DNA from: JBFHIJ01 sp041596515 | GTDB taxonomy: Bacteria > Bacteroidota > Ignavibacteria > Kapaibacteriales > UBA2268 | Reading direction: 5' to 3' | NCBI GenBank assembly: GCA_041596515.1 | Contig: JBFHIJ010000007.1 | Span: 1 to 64,000, forward strand | DNA length: 64,000 nt | Shown here: positions 36,326 through 45,456 of the stretch, piece after piece | Numbering within the stretch: the stretch's first letter is position 1 | How the letters are laid out: each line of letters starts with the position of its first letter | The notes under the pieces: generated by a model | Seen by the model: only the letters and a program-made list of their open reading frames with translations | Database searches by the model: none | Told to the model about the DNA's origin: nothing | Made by a program: the position numbers and the translations under genes

Positions 36326-37261
36326 ATGAAAGTTTTAGTTTACTTAGAAGCTCAAGGAGCTGAACTCAAGAGAGTATCTTATGAGATGATTACAGCAGCT
36401 CGTACTATTTCAAATGAAGTTGTGGGTGTAATAGCAAATACTGATGATTCTGCTATTAAAACAGCCGGTGAATACGGCTTATCCAAAGTTGTTAAATTGG
36501 AAGACCCTTTTTATACTAATCACTCTTCATCTGCTCTTGCAGCCGGATTTGCTCAGGTAGCAGAAAAAGAGTCTTGCAATGTTGCTATTTTTCCTGCTAA
36601 TGCAGCAGGCCTTGAGATAGCTCCCAGAGTATCTGTCAAATGCAAAGCAGGCTATATATCAGATGTCGTTGCTTTAGGCAATGATTTGGTTGCTAAAAAA
36701 CCTGTTTACGCAGGAAAATCTATGATTCAAGTCAGCATTGACACTGATTTTAAAGTATTCTCTTTACGTCCTAATGTTTTCACTGCTGTGAAATCCAATG
36801 CAACGGATGTCGCATTAGAATCATTTGCTCCTACTTTGACTGCTAAAGATAAATCAGTCAAAGTAACAAAATTAGCTAAAAACGAAGGCAAATTAGACGT
36901 TTCAGAAGCAGACAGAATAGTTTCGGGTGGTCGTGGACTTAAAGAAGCTGTAAACTTTAAACTTATTGAAGATTTGGCAGACAAATTAGGTGCTGCAGTT
37001 GGTGCTTCTCGTGCAATAGTAGATGCAGGCTGGAGACCACATAACGAACAAGTTGGTCAAACTGGCAAAACAGTTTCTCCTACTTTGTATGTAGCATGTG
37101 CCATTTCCGGAGCAGTGCAACACTTAGCAGGTATGTCTAGCTCAAAAGTTATTGTTGCAATAAATAAAGATAAAGATGCTCCAATTTTCAAAGTAGCAGA
37201 CTACGGTATAGTGGGCGATGTATTTGAGGTTTTACCAAAGTTAACTGAAAAATTAGGTTAA
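36326..37261 (+). CDS. etfA: Electron transfer flavoprotein alpha subunit
   Basis: Partner of EtfB that carries the FAD. I start at the ATG at 36326, preceded by GGGAGAAA. A longer frame from 36245 would overlap etfB by 55 bp. The 311-residue protein has the N-terminal domain (MKVLVYLEAQGAELKRVSYE) and a C-terminal FAD domain with SGGRGLKEAVNF, GASRAIVDAGWRPHNEQVGQ and TGKTVSPTLYVACAISGAVQ. These FAD-contact blocks are intact. A terminator follows. Confidence 0.95.
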   Translation: MKVLVYLEAQGAELKRVSYEMITAARTISNEVVGVIANTDDSAIKTAGEYGLSKVVKLEDPFYTNHSSSALAAGFAQVAEKESCNVAIFPANAAGLEIAPRVSVKCKAGYISDVVALGNDLVAKKPVYAGKSMIQVSIDTDFKVFSLRPNVFTAVKSNATDVALESFAPTLTAKDKSVKVTKLAKNEGKLDVSEADRIVSGGRGLKEAVNFKLIEDLADKLGAAVGASRAIVDAGWRPHNEQVGQTGKTVSPTLYVACAISGAVQHLAGMSSSKVIVAINKDKDAPIFKVADYGIVGDVFEVLPKLTEKLG

Positions 37262-37301
37262 ACTTTTATCTGCAATATTTATATTTGAATAAAGTCTTTG
37301 G

Positions 37302-37335
37302 AAACAGGAGCATTGCGATGCTCCTGTTTATTTTC
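37302..37335 (+). terminator. Rho-independent terminator after etfA
   Basis: A 12-bp perfect stem (AAACAGGAGCAT at 37302-37313, complement at 37318-37329) closes a TGCG loop, followed by a T-rich tail. Confidence 0.85.
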
Positions 37336-37359
37336 TGTAACAAATGAAAAGTAGTAAAC

Positions 37360-37959
37360 ATGGATGATAAAGTACAAGTTGTAGTTTTAGGATTATCTGC
37401 AAGTCCGGCTAGTAATAACGCATACGCATTAATTTTGAAGGAATCAGAAGGCGACAGAAGATTACCTATTATCATTGGTGCTTTCGAAGCTCAGGCAATA
37501 GCCCTTGAAATGGAAGGAGTAGTACCACCACGACCTATGACTCATGATTTGTTAAAAAAAATTATTGAAGCATTTGGCGGAAGTTTGAGTGAAGTGCATA
37601 TAAATGATTTAAAAGAAGGAACCTTCTTTGCTACTTTAAGATTTGAACTTATGGATTTGAGCATAGATGCTCGCCCGAGTGATGCGATAGCATTAGCTGT
37701 TCGTTTTAGTGCCCCTATTTTTGTAAATAGAGATATTTTAGAGGAAACTGGGCATTTACCTGACGGTGCAGAGGATTCCGAAAATGGTGATGATGATACA
37801 TTAGAAGCTTCGGGTGTAGAATTTACCAAAGAGCCGGCAAAAAAGGAATCCCCATTAGAAGCTTTAAATAGTAAACTTGAAAAAGCTGTAGAAGATGAAG
37901 ATTATGAAACTGCTGCAAAATATCGCGACGAAATAAAAAAACTTTTGGATAATCAATAA
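37360..37959 (+). CDS. Bifunctional nuclease-family protein (DUF151) with C-terminal UVR motif
   Basis: A 199-residue protein. Residues 1-130 are the DUF151/bifunctional-nuclease fold, with LPIIIGAFEAQAIALEM near residue 36 and ARPSDAIALAVRFSAPIFV near 103. An acidic linker (GAEDSENGDDDTLE) leads to a C-terminal UVR-type motif: LNSKLEKAVEDEDYETAAKY, then RDEIKKLL. This is the helix used by UvrB and UvrC to pair. The combination is seen in Bacteroidota and Chlorobi members of the family. Its role may be in DNA repair or regulation, but no substrate is known. Confidence 0.88.
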   Translation: MDDKVQVVVLGLSASPASNNAYALILKESEGDRRLPIIIGAFEAQAIALEMEGVVPPRPMTHDLLKKIIEAFGGSLSEVHINDLKEGTFFATLRFELMDLSIDARPSDAIALAVRFSAPIFVNRDILEETGHLPDGAEDSENGDDDTLEASGVEFTKEPAKKESPLEALNSKLEKAVEDEDYETAAKYRDEIKKLLDNQ

Positions 37960-37967
37960 GTATCTAT

Positions 37968-37975
37968 TATATTTG
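37968..37975 (+). promoter_or_regulatory. Bacteroidota-type promoter for tRNA-Met
   Basis: TATATTTG is placed 14 bp before the tRNA 5' end, with a TTG at 37945-37947 (20-bp spacer). This gives a transcription start close to the mature tRNA. Confidence 0.65.
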
Positions 37976-37989
37976 TACTCTCTTTTGGA

Positions 37990-38063
37990 GCCGGGGTAGC
38001 TCAGTTGGTTAGAGCATCGGAATCATAATCCGAGTGTCGGGGGTTCAAATCCCTCCCCCGGTA
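37990..38063 (+). tRNA. tRNA-Met (CAU)
   Basis: A cloverleaf with acceptor GCCGGGG/CCCCGGT (G1-U72 wobble), D-arm AGCTCAGTTGGTTAGAGC, anticodon stem TCGGA/TCCGA around ATCATAA and T-loop TTCAAAT. The anticodon CAT means elongator Met. A lysidine-modified Ile2 tRNA would look the same here, so the isotype is not fully certain. CCA is not encoded. Confidence 0.93.
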
Positions 38064-38077
38064 CAATTAAAATATTG

Positions 38078-38112
38078 AAAGCTTTGCATTAGTTTGCAGA
38101 GCTTTTTTTTTG
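38078..38112 (+). terminator. Rho-independent terminator after tRNA-Met
   Basis: AAAGCTTTGCA at 38078-38088 pairs with TGCAGAGCTTT at 38095-38105 (one mismatch) and a run of T follows. Confidence 0.8.
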
Positions 38113-38211
38113 ATTATATCCTTCTTTTTTTATAATTAAATATCCAAGAGATATTTTACTAAATTACATCTCTATAGTAATGATAAATATAAATATATAT
38201 AAAGGAAAATA

Positions 38212-39729
38212 ATGATGAAAAAAGCACTTCTCATGATTTTAGATGGCTGGGGCATCGGGGATAAATCTAAATCAGATGCTATTTATAATGGTGTCACTCC
38301 TTACTGGAATAGATTAGTTCAAAACTCCCCACATTCTCAACTTTTAACTAGTGGTGAAAATGTTGGCTTGCCTGATGGCCAGATGGGTAACTCTGAAGTT
38401 GGACATTTAAATATTGGTGCCGGTAGGATTATTTATCAGGATTTAGTAAAAATAAACAAAGCCATTCAAGATAAAACATTTTTTGAAAATACAGAACTTA
38501 AAGCTGCTTTTAACTACGCTAAAGAAAATGGCAAAAAAGTACATCTATTAGGACTGCTTTCTGATGGTGGTGTTCACTCTTCTAACGAACACTTGTATGC
38601 TTTATGTGACATGGCTCAATCTATGGAGTTTGAAGACCTATATATTCATGCACTTATGGATGGTAGGGATTGTGACCCCAAAAGTGGAATGGGCTTTATG
38701 GTTGAGCTTCAGACGCATTTAAAATCATCAGCTGGCACTATAGCTTCCGTATGTGGCAGATATTATACTATGGATAGGGATAAACGCTGGGATAGAGTAA
38801 AACTAGGCTATGAGTTGCTTGTTCATGGTGAAGGTGACAAATACTCAGATCCTGTAAAAGCTATTTCAAACTCTTATGCTAAAGATATAACTGATGAATT
38901 TATCAAACCTATTGTGATCTCTGACGAAAATGGTAAACCTACTGCAACATTAGAAAAGGACGACGTGGTAATTTGCTTCAATTTCCGTACTGATAGACTT
39001 AGAGAAATTAGCACAGTATTATCACAACAAGACATGTCTGATTTCGAAATGAAGGCTTTGGATTTATACTACGTCACAATGACTCGCTACGACGATACTT
39101 TTAAAAATGTCAAAATCGCTTATGATAAAGACAATGTATCGATGACTTTAGGTGAGGTAATCTCTAAAGCCGGCAAAAAGCAAATCAGAATTGCTGAAAC
39201 TGAGAAATACGCACATGTGACATTTTTCTTTAGTGGTGGTCGTGAAAAAGAATTTGAAAACGAGAAGCGAATTCTGATTCCATCTCCGAAAGTAGCAACT
39301 TATGATTTGCAACCTGAAATGAGTGCATTCCTTGTCAGAGATGCTATTGTAGAAGAACTTAATAAACAAGAGACTGACTTTGTCTGTCTTAATTTTGCGA
39401 ATGGCGATATGGTAGGTCATACAGGAATTATGCCTGCTATTTTAACAGCTGTTAACACTATTGATCAATGTTTGGAATCAGTAGTGGAAGCAGCAAAGTC
39501 AAATGGCTATTCTGTAGTAATTATTGCTGACCATGGAAACGCAGACCATGCTGTTAACCATGACGGTAGCCCAAACACGGCTCACTCGTTAAACCCAGTG
39601 CCTATAGTTGTCATAGATTCTAATGTTACAAAAGTTGAACCCGGAGTATTAGCAGATGTAGCTCCTACTATTCTAAGCATTATGGGATTAGAAATTCCAA
39701 AAGAAATGACAGGTAAGGTATTAGTCTAG
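38212..39729 (+). CDS. gpmI: 2,3-bisphosphoglycerate-independent phosphoglycerate mutase
   Basis: Interconverts 3- and 2-phosphoglycerate in glycolysis, with two Mn ions and a phosphoserine. The 505-residue length is normal. LMILDGWGIGD near residue 7 gives the metal-binding Asp, and Ser61 in GQMGNSEVGH is the phospho-acceptor. DGRDCDPKSGMGF and the distal IADHGNADHAVN metal site are present. The start follows AAAGGAAA. It is monocistronic. Identification is secure. Confidence 0.97.
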   Translation: MMKKALLMILDGWGIGDKSKSDAIYNGVTPYWNRLVQNSPHSQLLTSGENVGLPDGQMGNSEVGHLNIGAGRIIYQDLVKINKAIQDKTFFENTELKAAFNYAKENGKKVHLLGLLSDGGVHSSNEHLYALCDMAQSMEFEDLYIHALMDGRDCDPKSGMGFMVELQTHLKSSAGTIASVCGRYYTMDRDKRWDRVKLGYELLVHGEGDKYSDPVKAISNSYAKDITDEFIKPIVISDENGKPTATLEKDDVVICFNFRTDRLREISTVLSQQDMSDFEMKALDLYYVTMTRYDDTFKNVKIAYDKDNVSMTLGEVISKAGKKQIRIAETEKYAHVTFFFSGGREKEFENEKRILIPSPKVATYDLQPEMSAFLVRDAIVEELNKQETDFVCLNFANGDMVGHTGIMPAILTAVNTIDQCLESVVEAAKSNGYSVVIIADHGNADHAVNHDGSPNTAHSLNPVPIVVIDSNVTKVEPGVLADVAPTILSIMGLEIPKEMTGKVLV

Positions 39730-39795
39730 AAATTAATATTTTGTATTGTTTCTAACTTTTTCTCTTCTGAGTCGTATAATCTAAAAACAATCATA

Positions 39796-40032
39796 ATGTA
39801 TAGATTTATGAAAAGATTATATTACATAAGTGCTGGCCTTGCTTTTAGTCTTTTATGGATATTATTAGTACTAAATTTAGTTGATGGTCAGAAGGAAGTT
39901 GAAATGGATGAATGGATGATTTTAGCAACCGGCTTCATCGGCTTATTTATGGCAGTTTCGATGAGTGTCGCTTTTGAGAAACTACAAAAAGTCCGAGTAA
40001 GAAATAATAGAAATTATTTAAAACGTAAATAA
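39796..40032 (+). CDS. Small hypothetical two-helix membrane protein
   Basis: A 78-residue protein with two membrane helices (LYYISAGLAFSLLWILLVLNLV and WMILATGFIGLFMAVSMSVAF) joined by a charged loop (DGQKEVEMDE), and a strongly basic C-terminus (KVRVRNNRNYLKRK) that should lie in the cytoplasm. A second in-frame ATG at 39808 would drop four residues. No family is recognised. It is 66 bp after gpmI and has a terminator directly behind it, which supports it being a real gene. Confidence 0.65.
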   Translation: MYRFMKRLYYISAGLAFSLLWILLVLNLVDGQKEVEMDEWMILATGFIGLFMAVSMSVAFEKLQKVRVRNNRNYLKRK

Positions 40033-40036
40033 TCAT

Positions 40037-40076
40037 AAAGCATCGAAATAATTCTAATTAATTCGATGCTTTTTTT
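40037..40076. terminator. Rho-independent terminator, bidirectional
   Basis: AAAGCATCGAA at 40037-40047 pairs perfectly with TTCGATGCTTT at 40062-40072, with a T run after. It serves both the small membrane protein gene and the convergent T9SS gene. Confidence 0.88.
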
Positions 40077-40100
40077 GATAGCCACATTCAAAATTATTGC

Positions 40101-41981
40101 CTATTCAACAATTATTTTCTGTCCAATAAATATATTACCGTTGCTTATCTTAATAAAATAAATACCACTCGCTAGATTTAAATCTAAGTTCAAACTTTGA
40201 TGACCAGACTGCAATGTTTTTGCCAAGCCAAATACTTGTTTGCCTTCAACAGTATAAATCTCAAAGTTATATGTACCAGCATTTTTTAAAGTCATATTTA
40301 CTATTGCACTAGAAGTAATAGGCATAGGAGAAATCGACTCTATAATAATATCGCTATTAAGGCTACCAAATATTCCTTTCTCTTCTACTCCGCTCAATGG
40401 CTCTTTAGCAAACATTAAGTTTACATTGCCATCATTACTTCTTCCATCACCCCATATGGGCATAAAGTAGGTATCTGTTATTATAATTTGGTTGTATTCG
40501 CCTATTCCGAAGTTATTATTCGTTTGACCAATTTTTGTAAAATCAGAAGGTAAATTTGTCACAGCTTTACTCTGATCAAAAGTAGACCCTCCGTCCTCTG
40601 AAAATGTATAATAGTAATGTGCATTGATATTATTAAAATCATCTCTTCTGTCATACCAAGCTATAGCATAAGTGCCATTAGGGCTTACCATATGAGCAGA
40701 GTAGAACTGATCTGAAGATAGATTATCTGTATTATCATTTAAAATAATAGGATCAGACCATGAACCACCACTATTTGTTGATTTTGAGAAATAAATATCT
40801 AAACCTGTATTCGTATTACTGTTGACACCTTTAGCAGTCCATGTAGCATACAAGAATCCGTCATATTCTCCACCGGATTTGTCGATAGCTATGTTAGGTG
40901 CAGGGTATAATCTTGAAAGTCCTGTCGGTTTGGATAAGCCTTGCTGTTCATCTATAGCAAGCTGCGTTGGGTCAGTGCCAAAGAAGTTAGATATTTTAGT
41001 TACTTTAGCGATAGATTGACCACCGTCTTTAGACACGGCGTGATACATAGCAGCCAGTCCGCCTGATTCTCCATAAAACATAATATGTACCCATCCACGG
41101 CTGTCTACATCCAAACTACCAAACTGCACAATCCCAATACCCAAAGGAGAAATTCTAATAGGTTCATAATTAAAGTTACGCTTACCTGCTTCTTTTGTAA
41201 ACAGTTGCATAACATAACCTTCATTCTCATTAATTGTAACCAAAGATGCATATACGTTGTTTCTATATTGAAAGTTGCTCAAATCAGCAGCAAGCCATTG
41301 TTTATCATGAAATTTGGACATTACCGGCTGACCTCCGTTGAATGGAGTTGCACCTCTGGCATTACCTATAATTGGATCGTCATCAGCTTTAAAAGTAACT
41401 CCCCCATCAGTAGAATATGCCCAAAATACACCCCAATATACAGAATCTATTGTTCCGCCTTTTATCTCTCCATATAAATAAATCCAAGAAAAATATAGAG
41501 TTCCTTCTGCATCAAACGTAAACATAGGATCCCCACCACCCAATGGAAAACCATTATCACTTAAAGTAAATGTTTCAAACGAGCTTTCATTCCAACTTGC
41601 ACCAGCATCTTTAGTATAAAAGACAGGGCAGGTTAGAGAGTTCATCGGATTGTTGGGATTCTGACGTATAGGACTTGCAACAATATTGTCTGAATTACTC
41701 GGATTTACGGCAGCATGCACCTCAGACTCTGGGTATGCTTTTTGCGATATTATGCCGGTTTCTAAGCTTTGAAGTTTTTCAGTATATTTCTTAGATTTGT
41801 TCTTTAAGTAATCCGTTGCCATCTCTTGGTTTTTTATAATATTATCAATCTGAGATGGCGTCAACCTCATTTTCTCATTCCTATGAAATTCTTTGAGTGC
41901 TTGTTTGCCGTCTATTTGAGCTGAAGCAGTAATAGCAAGCCCCAAACACATCGCTAAAACTAATACAAACATTCTTTTCAT
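40101..41981 (-). CDS. Secreted BNR/sialidase-like protein with type IX sorting domain
   Basis: A 626-residue exported protein with signal peptide (MFVLVLAMCLGLAITASAQ). The middle (about 70-530) has repeated Asp-box-like blocks of a beta-propeller (for example YSTDGGVTF, SKDGGQSIAK, STNSGGSWSDP, SEDGGSTFD), as in BNR or sialidase-type propellers. The C-terminal 80 residues (ISPMPITSSAIVNMTLKNAG, then YNFEIYTVEGK and SGIYFIKIS) are a Por/type IX secretion sorting domain, so the protein should be moved across the outer membrane and kept at the surface. No catalytic residues are recognised, so a sugar-cleaving role is only possible. Confidence 0.82.
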   Translation of the reverse strand: MKRMFVLVLAMCLGLAITASAQIDGKQALKEFHRNEKMRLTPSQIDNIIKNQEMATDYLKNKSKKYTEKLQSLETGIISQKAYPESEVHAAVNPSNSDNIVASPIRQNPNNPMNSLTCPVFYTKDAGASWNESSFETFTLSDNGFPLGGGDPMFTFDAEGTLYFSWIYLYGEIKGGTIDSVYWGVFWAYSTDGGVTFKADDDPIIGNARGATPFNGGQPVMSKFHDKQWLAADLSNFQYRNNVYASLVTINENEGYVMQLFTKEAGKRNFNYEPIRISPLGIGIVQFGSLDVDSRGWVHIMFYGESGGLAAMYHAVSKDGGQSIAKVTKISNFFGTDPTQLAIDEQQGLSKPTGLSRLYPAPNIAIDKSGGEYDGFLYATWTAKGVNSNTNTGLDIYFSKSTNSGGSWSDPIILNDNTDNLSSDQFYSAHMVSPNGTYAIAWYDRRDDFNNINAHYYYTFSEDGGSTFDQSKAVTNLPSDFTKIGQTNNNFGIGEYNQIIITDTYFMPIWGDGRSNDGNVNLMFAKEPLSGVEEKGIFGSLNSDIIIESISPMPITSSAIVNMTLKNAGTYNFEIYTVEGKQVFGLAKTLQSGHQSLNLDLNLASGIYFIKISNGNIFIGQKIIVE

Positions 41982-42171
41982 TTTTATACTCCTGTTAAAA
42001 TAAAATTGTATTTAAGTAGTAAGTGTTTGAACATCACAATAAGTTGCATATATTTATATTACTGGCACGAAAATAGATTTATGTTACGATAGATAATCTC
42101 TATTAACCTTACTTTTTGTAAGTACTATAGAATATTTAGTCCTTATTTATATATTCATACTATATTCAATC

Positions 42172-42861
42172 ATGAAAAATAAAGATATTTGGTGGATATT
42201 AGCCTTAACGATTATAACTATAATTGCTTGGCAGTTCAATGAAAGTAGAACTATTTTACTACCTTTTACTGTACTTGGTACATGGTTCCATGAGATGGCT
42301 CATGGATTTATGGCATTTGCTCTAGGTGCCAATTTCCACAGTTTAGAATTATTTCCGGACGGCTCGGGAATTGCAAGTTACAGTGGAAGTCTTTATCTTG
42401 GAAATCTCGGTAAAGCATTAGTTGCGGCAGCCGGTCCATTTGGCCCTACTATCGCAGCAAGTATATTCCTTGTATCATCAAAAAATAAGGACGCCACAAA
42501 AATATTATTATGGATTATCAGTGCTGTTCTCATGATTTCCGCTATAATCTGGATAAGATCTATGTACGGCCTGATTATCATCCCGGTTTTTTCCTTAGTC
42601 TTTGGATTTATAGCCTTAAAAGCTAAACAGAAAATACAAAAATTCAGTTTGCAGTTCCTTGCAGTGCAGGCAGCAGCAAGTGTATATTTAAGTATATCTT
42701 ATCTGTTTTCTGAGCATGCAGAAATGGAAGTTGGACAATTTGCATCCGATACAGCAATAATTGCAGAAAACTTGTTCCTACCATACTGGGTATGGGGATT
42801 TTTGATACTACTTTTCTCTGTAGTTATGATAGGAGAAAGTTTGAAATATTTATCAAAGTAA
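42172..42861 (+). CDS. M50-like membrane metallopeptidase
   Basis: A 229-residue integral membrane protein with about six helices. The zinc motif HEMAH is at residues 40-44, inside FHEMAHGFMAFALGANF. The later DPG-type ligand region is replaced by LVAAAGPFGPTIAAS, as in the M50B-like subgroup. It probably cleaves membrane-buried or membrane-near substrates. The stop codon is one base from the convergent REC-PP2C gene. No substrate is evident. Confidence 0.75.
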   Translation: MKNKDIWWILALTIITIIAWQFNESRTILLPFTVLGTWFHEMAHGFMAFALGANFHSLELFPDGSGIASYSGSLYLGNLGKALVAAAGPFGPTIAASIFLVSSKNKDATKILLWIISAVLMISAIIWIRSMYGLIIIPVFSLVFGFIALKAKQKIQKFSLQFLAVQAAASVYLSISYLFSEHAEMEVGQFASDTAIIAENLFLPYWVWGFLILLFSVVMIGESLKYLSK

Positions 42862-42862
42862 T

Positions 42863-44077
42863 TTACTTGAAAATAATTTTTAGTATAGAAAAATCATCTT
42901 CTAAATTAGAGCTTCCGTTAACATTTACTTGATGTCTATACAGCTCTTGTAGCTCATCTTTTCCTGCATCATTGTTTTCTTTTAAAAAGAGATGCAATGA
43001 CTCCACGTCCCATGGGACTCTATCTGTTTTGAATACCTCGTAGGTACCATCAGAGAAAATATAAAGCTTAGCTCCTTTTTTAACTTCTACTTCTTCTTCT
43101 GCATATCCCATAATAGCTTCTGCACCTATTACATAATTCCTTGTGAAAAGACTTACAGCATCATCTGTACTATTAAGTAGCAATGCAGGTGGATGACCAG
43201 CTGAGGCGTATTTCATCTTGTGATTTTTTTTGTTATATACTCCATACCACATTGTAAAGTAAATATTATTGTGGTTCCTCATTTGGTATACTTGATTTAG
43301 ATTAGAAATAACAGACTTAGGGCTGGTAAAATCTGTATCAGGTAGGATCTGACTTCTCAGATTATTTAACACAGAAACAGAATGCAATGCCGGACCTACT
43401 CCATGACCGCATACATCTAATAAATACATTGCAAGATTATCATCGTCAACCCAATGAAAACCAAAAGAATCACCACCTAATGTGGTTGCAGGAATAAACA
43501 TCCAATCTGACTTTATTAAAGTATTATCAACTTTATTTGGCAAAAGTGATTCTATATATTCAGAAGCTATTCTTAAATCTTCTTCTAATGTATTTAAGAG
43601 AGTTTGCTTTTCGTTATTGATTGCAGAAAGTTGTTGATTAAGCTTTGTCATTTGAATTGCATGTAATTTACTTTCATCTCTGCTTCTTTTCAAATCTATA
43701 TGAGTTTTAACTCTAACTAATAGCTCTTCTCGGTTGAAAGGTTTAGTTAGATAGTCTACACCACCAGTTCTAAATGCTTCTACGATATCTTCCGTTTCAG
43801 ATTTGGCTGTTATAAAAATAATAGGAATGTCTGCAGTTGCCGGATTTTCTTTTATTCTGCGGCAAGCTTCAAAACCATCCATTTCAGGCATCATTATATC
43901 TAGAAGAATCAAATCAGGCTTATCTGATTTTAAAGATTCTAATGCCTCAAACCCATTGGATACTAACGATATTTCATAATCATTTTCTAATAGTATATTA
44001 CCAATGACTTTAAGATTTTTTAAAATATCGTCTACGACTAAAATATATGGCTTAGTATTAATTTCGGTTTCTAACAT
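42863..44077 (-). CDS. Response regulator with PP2C (SpoIIE-type) phosphatase output
   Basis: A 404-residue soluble protein starting at the ATG ending at 44077, so that it begins MLETEINTKPYILVVDD. A longer frame would add a hydrophobic tail of 15 residues without a ribosome site. The receiver domain (1-120) has Asp60 in LILLDIMMPEMDG. A coiled linker (about 125-190) leads to a PP2C domain with TLGGDSFGF, DVCGHGVGPALHSVS, ASAGHPPALL and FSDGTYEVF. Phosphorylation of Asp60 probably controls dephosphorylation of an STAS protein, as in RsbU/RssB-like systems. It lies away from the STAS-RsbW genes at 16.9 kb but could act on them. Confidence 0.9.
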   Translation of the reverse strand: MLETEINTKPYILVVDDILKNLKVIGNILLENDYEISLVSNGFEALESLKSDKPDLILLDIMMPEMDGFEACRRIKENPATADIPIIFITAKSETEDIVEAFRTGGVDYLTKPFNREELLVRVKTHIDLKRSRDESKLHAIQMTKLNQQLSAINNEKQTLLNTLEEDLRIASEYIESLLPNKVDNTLIKSDWMFIPATTLGGDSFGFHWVDDDNLAMYLLDVCGHGVGPALHSVSVLNNLRSQILPDTDFTSPKSVISNLNQVYQMRNHNNIYFTMWYGVYNKKNHKMKYASAGHPPALLLNSTDDAVSLFTRNYVIGAEAIMGYAEEEVEVKKGAKLYIFSDGTYEVFKTDRVPWDVESLHLFLKENNDAGKDELQELYRHQVNVNGSSNLEDDFSILKIIFK

Positions 44078-44183
44078 AATAAAATATTGCACGACTGAAT
44101 AAAATATCAAAATATATAACAAAAATACTAATATTTTCCTTATATTTTAGAATGTATTTAGTATCTAAATTTAAGGATAAACA

Positions 44184-45221
44184 ATGCGAAATATCTATCT
44201 GCTAATAATAGCGTTATGTTTTTTAGACACGAGCTTTGCGTTCGCTCAAAAAAAAATCAAAGACAAAGATGATTTTGACAAAAGTGGGTTAAATATTATG
44301 TTCTATTACCAAGATCAATCTTATTCTTCCTTTTTTGATGGGGATGGGAATAAGTTTGGTCAAATAGATATTGATATAGAGAAAATCAGACAAAAAGTAG
44401 ATAACGACTCGATCACTATTTTAAACCCAGCTAATTGGACATTTGATGTAAATAAAAAACGATTTGGTATTCATGTTGAATATTTCTTTGACAATAACAA
44501 CATGATATATCTCACTATGCCGTTTGAAACAAATACTTTGAATCAACAAATCACATATTCACTCATTACAGAAGATGGTTTTAATCAAGATTTGGCAAAA
44601 AATGAATTCCCAGAGCAGTCTAAAAGTTTTATGTCTTACCTTGCTTTAGGTGGCGAATATTTTACTTATAACTCTTTCTTTTTTAATTCCATTTTAGGCG
44701 AGATCAGAATTCCCGGTGGCTCTCAAGACTATATTCCCGGCTCTGAGGTTATGCCGGAAACATATACAGGTGAAAATGGTATAGAAGCCATAAGATATGT
44801 ACCACCATGGCCGGGTACTAATAAAGAGTTTTTAAGTGATGGAGCATTTGAATTACATTTAGGTACTTCAGTAGGCTTAAATTTTAAAAAGACGCAGGTT
44901 AAATCAACTTTCAAATATCTATTTAGAAGTGAAGAACTTTCAGATCAACTTTTTCACTCCACAGCCGTATTTATAAAAAGCATGGAGGAAGCCAGTTTGA
45001 AAATAGGATATAACTATTTTCATAGTGTAGATACTCCTCCTTCAGATTACTATTTTGATTATACAAAAACACCTATATACGATAGAACATTAAATGCTGA
45101 CTTAGGTTTTCAAATTTATTTGAAACGGCTAATAATAGATTTAAATATGCAGATACCTATTTGGGGTACTTATTCTTTCTCTAATAGTGTATTTACAATG
45201 AAATTAGGATGGCACATATAG
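44184..45221 (+). CDS. Secreted hypothetical protein, probable outer-membrane barrel
   Basis: A 345-residue protein with signal peptide (IYLLIIALCFLDTSFAFAQ) and an AAGGA ribosome site. The body has strand-like segments (NMIYLTMPFET, SLKIGYNYFHSV, LIIDLNMQIPIWGTY) and ends in a strand with aromatic and hydrophobic residues (VFTMKLGWHI), which suggests a barrel. No family motif is visible. A terminator lies directly behind it. It is divergent from the REC-PP2C gene. Function unknown. Confidence 0.65.
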   Translation: MRNIYLLIIALCFLDTSFAFAQKKIKDKDDFDKSGLNIMFYYQDQSYSSFFDGDGNKFGQIDIDIEKIRQKVDNDSITILNPANWTFDVNKKRFGIHVEYFFDNNNMIYLTMPFETNTLNQQITYSLITEDGFNQDLAKNEFPEQSKSFMSYLALGGEYFTYNSFFFNSILGEIRIPGGSQDYIPGSEVMPETYTGENGIEAIRYVPPWPGTNKEFLSDGAFELHLGTSVGLNFKKTQVKSTFKYLFRSEELSDQLFHSTAVFIKSMEEASLKIGYNYFHSVDTPPSDYYFDYTKTPIYDRTLNADLGFQIYLKRLIIDLNMQIPIWGTYSFSNSVFTMKLGWHI

Positions 45222-45255
45222 CGAATCCTATTCACATGTCTTATTATATTTGATT

Positions 45256-45288
45256 AAAATGCAACATTAAGTTGCATTTTTATTTTGT
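45256..45288 (+). terminator. Rho-independent terminator
   Basis: AAAATGCAAC at 45256-45265 with complement GTTGCATTTT at 45271-45280 around ATTAA, and a T-rich tail, ends the gene at 44184-45221. Confidence 0.88.
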
Positions 45289-45305
45289 TTTTACAATTTA
45301 TATAT

Positions 45306-45313
45306 TATCTTTG
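45306..45313 (+). promoter_or_regulatory. Possible Bacteroidota-type -7 element for the RlpA-like gene
   Basis: TATCTTTG matches TAnnTTTG. It lies 143 bp before the RlpA-like start, implying a long 5' untranslated leader (about 135 nt) if it is used. Confidence 0.4.
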
Positions 45314-45456
45314 CCGTCCATGTAGTTCGTATTGTCTTCAAATAGAGGTAAATAAATGAAACATAGATACTTATGTTTAATATAGTCTATGTTGCTTTTC
45401 GGGTATAAAGCAACTTCGACTATTTGTTATGTTTCACAATATGAGGTTACCCCCTT

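Noticed and set aside
42063..42090. TGGCACG followed by T-rich sequence, a possible sigma-54 promoter before the M50 gene
   Set aside because: The -24 half fits, but no GC-containing -12 element (TTGCA) lies at the right distance.
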